Assembly (NCBI GenBank): GCA_937915975.1
Contig: CALGGL010000379.1
Location: 1-5,444 of the forward strand
DNA length: 5,444 nt
Source: an uncultured Lachnospiraceae bacterium
GTDB lineage: Bacteria > Bacillota > Clostridia > Lachnospirales > Lachnospiraceae
Direction: 5' to 3'
This document shows positions 1-5,444 of this stretch, in pieces. Each line of letters starts with the position of its first letter. Position 1 is the first letter of the stretch. Position numbers and translations under genes: made by a program. The notes under the pieces were generated by a model. It had not been told where the DNA came from. It did not search any database and saw only the letters and a list, made by a program, of their open reading frames with translations.

Positions 1-94
1 CCTCGGAGTAGCTGTTGGCGATGATGCCTGCAACGCGGTTGATCTTCTCCGCGTCTGCCACGCTGCTGCCGCCGAATTTCTTGACTATCAGCAT
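1..94 (-). CDS. lysC: Aspartate kinase, N-terminal fragment (runs off the window edge)
   Basis: Aspartate kinase phosphorylates L-aspartate in the first step of lysine, threonine and methionine synthesis. The 31 visible codons begin MLIVKKFGGSSVAD and continue through AEKINRVA. The KFGGSSV segment is the signature ATP/substrate-binding motif at the start of the amino acid kinase fold in aspartokinases. The ATG at 94-92 is preceded on the minus strand by a purine-rich AGAGAGGA, a plausible ribosome binding site about 10 bases upstream. The rest of the protein (normally about 400-450 residues, with C-terminal ACT domains) lies outside the window. Its position just after a probable homoserine dehydrogenase end supports the assignment. 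GC is near 60%, unlike the DNA to the right of about 430, so this gene probably comes from a different genome than infB. The identification is firm despite the short length. Confidence 0.9.
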   Translation of the reverse strand, partial: MLIVKKFGGSSVADAEKINRVAGIIANSYSE

Positions 95-122
95 AACGTT
101 TTCTGTTCCTCTCTTTCTTCAG

Positions 123-149
123 CGGCAGAAGGTCCTCTCCCCTCTGCCG
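123..149 (-). other. Inverted repeat in the hom-lysC gap
   Basis: The arms cggcaga (123-129) and tctgccg (143-149) are perfect 7-bp complements. A GG/CC pair (131-132 with 141-142) can extend the stem past one bulged base. It lies in the 84-bp gap between the hom stop codon and the lysC start. No T-run follows on either strand, so it does not look like an intrinsic terminator. It could be an RNA processing or attenuation structure, or chance. Confidence 0.3.
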
Positions 150-178
150 GAAAAGTCTTTTCAGAAGTATCCTATTCC

Positions 179-430
179 TCAATCCATCAGGCGGTACATG
201 GAGCGCAAAACCAGGTTGCGCGTCATGACCTTGATGGCGTGGGCGTACATCGGGGCGGTGGCAAAGGCATACTCGTCGGTCGGCGCGCCGTCATAGGTGA
301 TGAAGCGGATGTTGCCGAAGGCCCTGCCGATCTCGGACAGAGGCGAGGTCGTGCGCACAAACCAGCGGCTCACGATGTCGTCCGAATCCGTAAAGCCTGC
401 GGGGTCGTGCTCGTCCCAGCCCGGCTGCGG
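179..430 (-). CDS. hom: Probable homoserine dehydrogenase, C-terminal fragment (5' end lost at a join)
   Basis: Homoserine dehydrogenase reduces aspartate semialdehyde to homoserine on the threonine/methionine branch. Only about 83 C-terminal residues are present, ending at TGA 181-179. Visible features are an SRWFVRTT strand, then [12 protein letters not shown], then EYAFATAPM. From memory, this layout resembles the C-terminal end of clostridial homoserine dehydrogenases, where an R-[FW]-FVR strand is followed by a GEFGFVT-like strand and a short helix. The catalytic and NAD-binding parts are absent, so the call rests on this resemblance and on lysC lying 84 bases downstream, a common pairing. 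A GTG at 373-371 could be mistaken for a start, but the frame runs open and hom-like through [13 protein letters not shown] above it. Coding similarity cannot be trusted beyond about 430, where the sequence switches to antisense of infB. Confidence 0.6.
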   Translation of the reverse strand, partial: PQPGWDEHDPAGFTDSDDIVSRWFVRTTSPLSEIGRAFGNIRFITYDGAPTDEYAFATAPMYAHAIKVMTRNLVLRSMYRLMD

Positions 431-2931
431 AAAGATCTGCGGAAAGAGAAACGACTGTAAAACATTCAGACGAAAGAAAGACCGTTGAAAGAAGTATCGT
501 TAAGAAAACAACTACAGTTAAAGATGATTCGGCAGTTAAGACGTCTTCCGGTGATGATGAGGTAAAAAAACCTTTAAGAAAAGAACCGGTTAAGAGTGAG
601 AGCTTAAAGAACGAGGCAGTAAAGGCTGATACTGTTAAGACAGATGTCGAGAAAACAGATGCGGTAAAAAAGACGACAGTAAAAAGTGAAGATGTAAAAA
701 AGGATGAGGTAAGACCGGTAAGAGAAAGTAGACCAGACAGAGAAGGAAGACCGGCAAGAGACGGAAGACCAGACAGAGAAGGAAGACCGGTAAGAGACGG
801 AAGACCAGACAGAGAAGGAAGACCGGTAAGAGACGGAAGACCTGACAGAGACAGCAGAGACGGAAGAACTACAAGACCTTCACGTGACAGACAGGATTTT
901 GACGGTGAAAAGAGAAGACCTTCGCAGGGTAAAAGAGATTTTTCAAGAAGTGAATCCGTAGACGAGGAGCCGTTAAGAAAGGAATCCAGAAAGGATAGAG
1001 ACAGAAGTAAGGAAAGAGACAGAGAGAAAGAAAGAGAAAGAGATAACAGGGACAGAGACAGGGAGAAAGATTTTGACAGAGAAAGGCCGGGTAAAAAGGA
1101 CGGTAAGAGAAAAGAAGGCAAGAAAGTTGAGATGCCTAAGAAAGAAGCTCCTAAGAAGCAGGAGCCGGTTGAACCTGTTATTAAGTCTATCAAGTTTCCT
1201 GAGGTGCTTACTGTAAGTGAACTTGCATCTAAGATAAAGGTACCTGTTGCACAGCTTATTAAGAAGCTCTTTATGTCAGGAAAGCTTTATAATGTCAATT
1301 CGGATCTTTCGTTTGATGAGGCTGCTGAAATTGCTCTTGAGTACAACTACATAGCTGAAGAGGAAGAACAGGTAGATGTAATTGAAGAGCTTTTAAAGGA
1401 AGAGGATGAGGATGAGTCACTTATGACTCCGCGTCCGCCTGTAGTATGTGTTATGGGACACGTTGATCATGGTAAAACATCTCTTCTTGACGCTATAAGA
1501 CATTCGGATGTTACTGCAGGAGAGGCAGGAGGAATAACTCAGCACATCGGTGCGTCTGTTGTAAAGATTAACGGACAAAGAATTACTTTCCTTGATACTC
1601 CGGGACATGAAGCCTTTACAGCTATGCGTATGAGAGGCGCACAGTCTACGGATATTGCAATTTTGGTAGTTGCAGCCGATGACGGTGTTATGCCGCAGAC
1701 GGTTGAAGCTATTAATCATGCCAAGGCTGCCGGAATAGAGATAATTGTCGCTATCAATAAGATTGATAAAGAAAGTGCCAATATAGACAGGGTTAAACAG
1801 GAACTTATGGAATATGAGCTTGTTCCTGAGGATTGGGGCGGTTCAACTATATTCTGCCCTGTATCCGCTCATACTAAGGAGGGTATTGATAACCTTCTTG
1901 AAATGATTATCCTGACCTCCGAAATTCTTGAGCTTAAGGCTAACAAGAACAGAAGTGCAAGAGGTATCGTTATCGAGGCTCAGCTTGATAAAGGACGCGG
2001 TTCCGTTGCAACCGTACTTGTTCAAAAGGGTACTCTTAAGGTTGGAGATTATGTTGCGGTAGGTGCCGTTCATGGTAAGGTAAGAGCCATGTTTGATGAT
2101 AAGCACAGAAGTGTTAAGGAAGCACTTCCGTCGACTCCTGTCGAGATACTTGGCCTTAACGGCGTACCTGAGTCGGGCGAAATATTTATGACAACCGCAA
2201 ACGAAAAGGAAGCAAGACAGATTTCGGATGCGTTTATTAACAGAGGTAAGGAAAGACTTATTGCCGATACTAAGTCGAGAATGTCACTGGATGACCTTTA
2301 TAATAAGATTCAGGAGGGTAACGTTAAGGACCTTAATCTTATTATCAAGGCTGATGTTCAGGGCTCGGTTGAGGCAGTTAAGGCAAGTCTTCTTAAGCTT
2401 TCCAACGAAGAGGTGGCTGTAAAGTGTATTCACTCCGGTGTTGGTGCCATAAATGAATCCGACGTTATACTTGCATCTGCTTCAAATGCAATAATTATCG
2501 GATTTAACATAAGACCTGATAATCAGGCTAAGGACGTTGCAGACAGAGAAAAGGTTGATATCAGATTATACAGAGTTATTTATAATGCAATTGAGGATAT
2601 TGAATCGGCTATGAAGGGAATGCTTGATCCTATCTATGAGGAGCAGGTTATCGGTCATGCTGAGGTAAGACAGACATATAAGGCTTCAGGTGTCGGTACA
2701 ATTGCAGGCTCATATGTCCTTGACGGAACAATTCAAAGAAATGCAACCATCAGATTATCACGTGAGGGTGAGCAGATATTTGAAGGACCGCTTGCATCAC
2801 TTAAGAGATTCAAGGATGATGTCAAGGAGGTTAAGTCAGGCTTTGAATGCGGTATCGTTCTTGAGGACTTCAACGATATAAAGGTTGAAGACCAGATTGA
2901 AGCATATATAATGGTTGAGGTGCCAAGATAA
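427..2931 (+). CDS. infB: Translation initiation factor IF-2, 5'-truncated at a join
   Basis: IF2 is the GTPase that places fMet-tRNA on the 30S subunit and promotes 50S joining. About 834 residues are present. The first 235 are a low-complexity, highly charged linker (TVK/EK-rich, then RPxRDG repeats, then RDRE tracts). An IF2_N domain follows (around 1210-1350, [21 protein letters not shown]), then the G domain: G1 GHVDHGKT 1456-1479, GGIT 1528-1539, DTPGH 1594-1608, NKID 1756-1767 and SAH 1864-1872. Domains II, III and the fMet-tRNA-binding domain complete the protein to TAA 2929-2931. The frame is open from the stop at 391-393 with no ATG, GTG or TTG until ATG 1132. The true start was therefore lost at the join near 421-445. 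A call beginning at 1132 gives 599 residues and omits genuine N-terminal sequence. It is the first gene of the infB-rbfA-nrnA-truB run. Confidence 0.95.
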   Translation, partial: AERSAERETTVKHSDERKTVERSIVKKTTTVKDDSAVKTSSGDDEVKKPLRKEPVKSESLKNEAVKADTVKTDVEKTDAVKKTTVKSEDVKKDEVRPVRESRPDREGRPARDGRPDREGRPVRDGRPDREGRPVRDGRPDRDSRDGRTTRPSRDRQDFDGEKRRPSQGKRDFSRSESVDEEPLRKESRKDRDRSKERDREKERERDNRDRDREKDFDRERPGKKDGKRKEGKKVEMPKKEAPKKQEPVEPVIKSIKFPEVLTVSELASKIKVPVAQLIKKLFMSGKLYNVNSDLSFDEAAEIALEYNYIAEEEEQVDVIEELLKEEDEDESLMTPRPPVVCVMGHVDHGKTSLLDAIRHSDVTAGEAGGITQHIGASVVKINGQRITFLDTPGHEAFTAMRMRGAQSTDIAILVVAADDGVMPQTVEAINHAKAAGIEIIVAINKIDKESANIDRVKQELMEYELVPEDWGGSTIFCPVSAHTKEGIDNLLEMIILTSEILELKANKNRSARGIVIEAQLDKGRGSVATVLVQKGTLKVGDYVAVGAVHGKVRAMFDDKHRSVKEALPSTPVEILGLNGVPESGEIFMTTANEKEARQISDAFINRGKERLIADTKSRMSLDDLYNKIQEGNVKDLNLIIKADVQGSVEAVKASLLKLSNEEVAVKCIHSGVGAINESDVILASASNAIIIGFNIRPDNQAKDVADREKVDIRLYRVIYNAIEDIESAMKGMLDPIYEEQVIGHAEVRQTYKASGVGTIAGSYVLDGTIQRNATIRLSREGEQIFEGPLASLKRFKDDVKEVKSGFECGIVLEDFNDIKVEDQIEAYIMVEVPR
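709..852 (+). repeat. 36-bp in-frame tandem repeat in infB, four units
   Basis: Units lie at 709-744 (degenerate), 745-780, 781-816 and 817-852. The consensus encodes the 12-residue unit [12 protein letters not shown], itself two near-identical six-residue halves (GRPxRD/E). The middle copies are almost identical at the DNA level: one has gca where the others have gta, and the last unit ends cct gac aga gac. The array lies in the disordered N-terminal linker of IF2. The near-identity suggests recent expansion by slippage or unequal recombination, so copy number may vary between strains or be collapsed in assembly. Confidence 0.9.
2917..2922 (+). promoter_or_regulatory. Ribosome binding site for rbfA, inside the infB 3' end
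   Basis: GAGGTG lies 10 bases before ATG 2933 and within the last infB codons. This favours 2933 as the rbfA start over the upstream in-frame TTG at 2915, which has no such site at the right distance. Confidence 0.7.
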
Positions 2932-2932
2932 T

Positions 2933-3331
2933 ATGAAAAAAACAAGTCATAAAAATCAAAGAATAAACGGTGAGGTTCAAAGAGAATTAAGCCGTATTAT
3001 CAGTAGGGAAATTAAGGACCCGCGTATTAATCCGATGACATCCGTTACGGATGTTATCGTTACGTCGGATCTTAAGTTCTGCAAGGCATTTATAAGTGTA
3101 TTGGGAGACGAGGAGTCAGCAAAGGAAACCTTTGCCGGTCTTCAAAGTGCAAGCGGATATATCAGACGAGAGCTTGCAAAAAGCATAAATTTAAGAAATA
3201 CTCCCGAGCTTACATTTGTTATGGATAATTCCATAGAATACGGAATAAAGATGTCAAAGAAAATTGATGATGTAATCGGAAGCGATAAAGATGCCGACTT
3301 GGACAATTTTGACGGAGACGAAGATGAATAA
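2933..3331 (+). CDS. rbfA: Ribosome-binding factor A
   Basis: RbfA is a small KH-fold protein that binds immature 30S subunits and assists 16S rRNA 5'-end maturation, notably in the cold. The 132-residue product is of normal family length. It opens with the basic helix around QRINGEVQRELSRII, followed by the hallmark REIKDPRI segment, then VTDVIVTSDLKFCKAFISV. Near the C-terminus it has the expected RRELAKSINLRNTPELTFVMD strand and helix and SIEYGIKM. The tail is very acidic ([17 protein letters not shown]), probably disordered. The start is ATG 2933, one base after the infB stop, with GAGGTG 10 bases upstream. Its stop TAA (3329-3331) overlaps the nrnA start by 8 bases, so all three genes are probably translationally coupled. 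Composition matches infB. Confidence 0.95.
   Translation: MKKTSHKNQRINGEVQRELSRIISREIKDPRINPMTSVTDVIVTSDLKFCKAFISVLGDEESAKETFAGLQSASGYIRRELAKSINLRNTPELTFVMDNSIEYGIKMSKKIDDVIGSDKDADLDNFDGDEDE
3314..3317 (+). promoter_or_regulatory. Ribosome binding site for nrnA, inside rbfA
   Basis: GGAG lies six bases before ATG 3324, within the acidic rbfA tail codons. It supports ATG 3324 over the upstream in-frame ATG 3291 as the nrnA start, since family members begin only about 15-20 residues before the first DHH motif. Confidence 0.7.
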
Positions 3332-4271
3332 ATTAATTGAAAAAATTGAAGAGGCCGAAAGTATAGCTATATTCGGACATTTGAATCCGGATGGAGACTG
3401 TATAGGATCCTGCTTTGGACTGTGGAATTATATAAAGGATAATTATGAGGATAAGGAAGTTAATGTATATCTTCAGCCGATTATCGAAAAATTCAGGTTT
3501 ATCAGGGGAACCGACAGTGTTATCAGTATTCCCGATGATAAGGTATATGATCTTGGGATTTCTCTTGATTGCGGTGACACAGACAGACATGGGGATTTCG
3601 GAAGCATTTATAAAAATGCAAAATATACGATTTGCTTTGACCATCATAGGAGTAACGAAGGATTTGGGGATTTCTTTTATTGTGAGCCTGAGTCTTCTTC
3701 CTGTTGTGAGGTTTTATTTAATTTCCTGGATTATGATAAGATTTCAAAGGAATGTGCCGAGGCTCTTTATCTCGGTATAGTTCATGATACCGGAGTTTTT
3801 AAGTATGAGGCAACAACCGAAGCTACCATGACTATAGCAGGAAAGCTTTTATCCAAAGGAATACACAGTCAGAGTATAATTGATGAAACCTTTTACAAGG
3901 TTTCGTATAATCAAAACAGACTTACGGGAAGAGTTTTGCTTGATTCCAAGCTTTATATGGATGGCAAGGTTATAGCATCATGTATAACAAAGGAAATTTT
4001 TGATGAGTATGAAACATCTAAGGATGATACTGACGGAATAATAGATAAGATGAGAGTAACCGACGGAGTTGAGGTTGCTGTTCTTGCTTATCAAAAGGGT
4101 GAGGATTTATTTAAGTACAGTCTTCGCTCTGTAAATTATATAGATGTAAGTGCCATCGCAGTTTCCTTTGGCGGCGGCGGTCATATAAGAGCTGCCGGCT
4201 TTGATGCTAAAGGAAGCTACGAAGATAACTTTAAAATTATTCTTGATATGATTGAAAAGCAGATGAGGTAA
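3324..4271 (+). CDS. nrnA: DHH/DHHA1 phosphoesterase, NrnA-type oligoribonuclease / pAp phosphatase
   Basis: NrnA-type enzymes degrade short RNA oligonucleotides and in many cases dephosphorylate 3'-phosphoadenosine 5'-phosphate, using Mn2+ in a DHH-family active site. The 315-residue protein has every expected motif in order: GHLNPDGD (residues 18-25, metal ligands H19, D23, D25), LDCGD (81-85), DHH (106-108, followed by RSN), a GIVHDTG block (151-157, D155), and the DHHA1 substrate-binding loop SFGGGGH with RAAGF after it (H287). Length is typical. The start at ATG 3324 overlaps the rbfA stop by 8 bases, and truB begins 5 bases after its TAA. This position between rbfA and truB is the usual place for nrnA/ytqI-like genes in Firmicutes. 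No defects are visible. Preference for nanoRNA, pAp or c-di-nucleotide-derived substrates cannot be decided from sequence. Confidence 0.92.
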   Translation: MNKLIEKIEEAESIAIFGHLNPDGDCIGSCFGLWNYIKDNYEDKEVNVYLQPIIEKFRFIRGTDSVISIPDDKVYDLGISLDCGDTDRHGDFGSIYKNAKYTICFDHHRSNEGFGDFFYCEPESSSCCEVLFNFLDYDKISKECAEALYLGIVHDTGVFKYEATTEATMTIAGKLLSKGIHSQSIIDETFYKVSYNQNRLTGRVLLDSKLYMDGKVIASCITKEIFDEYETSKDDTDGIIDKMRVTDGVEVAVLAYQKGEDLFKYSLRSVNYIDVSAIAVSFGGGGHIRAAGFDAKGSYEDNFKIILDMIEKQMR

Positions 4272-4276
4272 TATAT

Positions 4277-4474
4277 TTGATAGATGGAATAATAAATGTC
4301 TATAAGGAAAGCGGATATACATCCTTTGATGTCGTAGCAAAGCTTAGAGGCATACTTAAGCAAAAGAAAATCGGTCATACGGGAACGCTTGATCCTATGG
4401 CGGAGGGCGTTCTTATAGTTTGTCTCGGAAAGGCTACAAAGCTTGTTGATATGCTTATTACAAGCACGAAAGAA
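4277..4474 (+). pseudogene. truB: tRNA pseudouridine(55) synthase, N-terminal fragment cut at a join
   Basis: TruB makes pseudouridine 55 in the T-loop of elongator tRNAs. The 66 native residues begin with [23 protein letters not shown] and reach [14 protein letters not shown], which holds the catalytic Asp (D39 from the chosen start), then [12 protein letters not shown]. The start is TTG 4277, which puts family residue DGIINVYK immediately after Met. GAGG at 4265-4268 lies 8 bases upstream, and the nrnA stop is 5 bases before. Family members continue after TKE with a Y-x(5-8)-LG-x-TTDTxD block and run to about 300 residues. Here similarity stops at about 4474, and the frame reads random sequence to TGA 4541-4543. 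TruB does not resume in another frame, because the following DNA is antisense of an ABC permease. This looks like a join rather than a natural frameshift. Confidence 0.85.
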
Positions 4475-4477
4475 ATT

Positions 4478-4915
4478 GATTTTTTTTGCATAAAAACCGC
4501 GTGTTATGTAACAACCAGTAGTTGTGCTTTCCATACCACTTGACTGCTCTTTTAAAACTCCAATCACTTCAAAGCTAAACGGAACAGAACTTGTAACTAA
4601 AGTTATATGCTTACCAACTGCATCCCCATTAGGAAAAAGAGAAGAAGCAATGTCGCTGCCTAAAATTATTTTCTGGGCACCCATTACATTATCTGTAACA
4701 GAAAAATAATCTCCAGATTCAAGAGAAAGCCCATAAGTTTGAATATAATCTGTTTCTACAGCAGTACATGTAGAAGTTGCGCTAATGTCACCGTAAGAAA
4801 GAGTTGTACTTAATGAATTTTTATACCAGATTTTTTTTATACCGCTTATTGCACCAAATAAATCTTCTCTAAAACTTTCATTAAAATCTAATGTTAAAAA
4901 ATGATTTGTTATCAT
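4478..4915 (-). pseudogene. Internal fragment of a MacB/FtsX-type ABC transporter permease
   Basis: About 146 residues of an extracytoplasmic domain are encoded. The visible order is FREDLFGAISGIKKIW, LSTTLSYGDISATSTC, VETDYIQTYGLSLESGDYF, then KIILGSDIASSLFPNGDAVGK, then [13 protein letters not shown]. This is the MacB periplasmic core layout: a TPEY-like strand, a LxxGRxF turn, a VLGxxxAxxLF helix, a PVGKxI strand and VIGVL. Such permeases export peptides, lipoproteins or drugs, or act in cell-envelope signalling. Both ends are missing. There is no first transmembrane helix before it and no C-terminal FtsX membrane domain after it. The frame stays open to about 4217 only because it passes into antisense truB and nrnA, and a stop at 4930-4928 lies just above the ATG. 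The very low GC also sets it apart from truB. The exact transporter type is unknown. Confidence 0.7.
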
Positions 4916-4917
4916 AT

Positions 4918-5444
4918 TTAGCAGCGATTAAGAACGAATATCTTGAGCCATCTCAGAATTATGCAAAAAAACATGACTTGCCAAAACTGTGGGCAGAACG
5001 ATTATCAATGGTAAATTCTCTTGATGATATAATTTATTTTACTATGTATGATCAATATCAAATTAAAGGTCCTCGTGGATATATCAATTCTGCAGATGAA
5101 GGCTATCAGATAATTAGGAAACTGGCATTACCTTTGGTTAGTTACATATACGTAGAAAAAATCGGTTCTGAGCAATCACCACTTTATTATTGGAAATTGT
5201 TTGTTGACTTTGATGCTATTTGGGAACGTCAAAATGGTCCGCTTGTTTTTACTTATGGAAAACAAAAAAGTGACAGACAATTGCAGACAAAAGAGGAAAA
5301 AGAAAACGAAAAAGCGCAAACAATTATACGTCAGGCACGTGAAGGTCAAGGCAAATATAGGGAACAATTGCTAGAACAATGCAGGTTCTGTCCATTAACT
5401 ATGATATCAGATGAACGTCTTCTAATTGCAAGTCATATAAAACC
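4918..5444 (+). CDS. HNH endonuclease, restriction-associated type, partial at both ends
   Basis: The frame runs open from a stop at 4882-4884 to the window end. Recognisable protein begins near LAAIKNEYLEPSQNYAKKHDL. It continues with an N-terminal domain (MYDQYQIKGPRGYIN, EGYQIIRKLALPLVSYIYVEK, YYWKLFVDF, PLVFTYGKQK), a charged linker, and the start of an HNH domain: RQAREGQGKYREQLLEQC, CRFCP, then DERLLIASHIKP. The G-Q-G-x-[YF]-R lead-in followed by [AS]-H-I-K-P is characteristic of HNH nucleases in restriction-modification systems. SHIKP holds the first conserved His; the later N and H lie past the window. ATG 4891 is in frame and could be the start, giving MLKNDLLSYLAAIKNE. However, those codons also overlap the opposite-strand permease fragment, so the 5' end was probably lost at a join. 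Specificity and any partner methyltransferase cannot be seen. Confidence 0.75.

Noticed and set aside
123..149. Intrinsic terminator between hom and lysC
   Set aside because: The stem is short and no T-run follows it on either strand.
15..460. Plus-strand frames over the left edge (15-296, 239-460)
   Set aside because: They overlap the hom and lysC fragments on the opposite strand, show no family features, and gain length only from high GC.
709..852. CRISPR-like array
   Set aside because: The 36-bp units are contiguous with no spacers, keep the infB reading frame and encode a regular 12-residue repeat.
291..1193. Long minus-strand reading frame rich in Leu and Ser
   Set aside because: It is the antisense of the purine-rich, low-complexity IF2 linker, crosses join 1, and has no recognisable domain. 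The SLSL and PSLSGL repeats only mirror the RDRE and GRPxRD codons.
1417..3780. Other small frames over infB, rbfA and nrnA in alternative frames or on the opposite strand
   Set aside because: The overlapping genes are strongly conserved and fully explain the coding signal. None of these frames has its own motif.
4217..4477. C-terminal continuation of the permease frame with hydrophobic stretches
   Set aside because: This part is antisense of nrnA and truB codons. Its apparent membrane-like tail is an artefact of the join.
4478..4915. Mobile element inserted into truB
   Set aside because: There is no transposase, inverted terminal repeat or target duplication, and truB does not resume on the far side. 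The piece is an internal fragment of an ABC permease.
5176..5367. Minus-strand Phe/Leu-rich small frame
   Set aside because: It is the antisense of the Lys/Glu-rich linker of the HNH protein and has no ribosome binding site or family resemblance.

Overview
The window reads best as a mosaic of four unrelated pieces of bacterial DNA joined end to end. Genes are cut off abruptly at each of three joins, and base composition changes at each one. The likeliest cause is a chimeric metagenomic or single-cell contig, although I cannot prove that from sequence alone. The central piece looks like a Lachnospiraceae-type Clostridia genome: the proteins match that style, GC is roughly 40%, and the gene order infB-rbfA-nrnA-truB is the conserved Firmicutes arrangement.

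Layout. (1) About 1-430, GC near 60%, minus strand: the C-terminal end of a probable homoserine dehydrogenase (hom) followed by the first 31 codons of aspartate kinase (lysC), which runs off the window edge. (2) About 427-4474, plus strand: 5'-truncated infB (translation initiation factor IF2), rbfA, nrnA (DHH/DHHA1 phosphoesterase) and the first 66 codons of truB, all tightly packed. (3) About 4478-4915, very AT-rich, minus strand: an internal fragment of a MacB/FtsX-type ABC transporter permease with neither end present. (4) About 4920-5444, AT-rich, plus strand: a fragment of an HNH endonuclease of the kind found with restriction-modification systems, cut by the window end just as the HNH domain begins.

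Function. The central operon joins translation initiation (IF2), 30S subunit maturation (RbfA), nanoRNA/pAp turnover (NrnA) and tRNA U55 pseudouridylation (TruB). Its genes overlap or nearly abut (1-nt gap, 8-nt overlap, 5-nt gap), so it is probably one transcript with translational coupling. The left piece belongs to the aspartate-family amino acid pathway. No RNA genes, CRISPR arrays, insertion sequences or origins are visible. I found no convincing undescribed system. The points most worth attention are the three joins and the repetitive, highly charged N-terminal region of IF2, which an ATG-based gene call would leave out.
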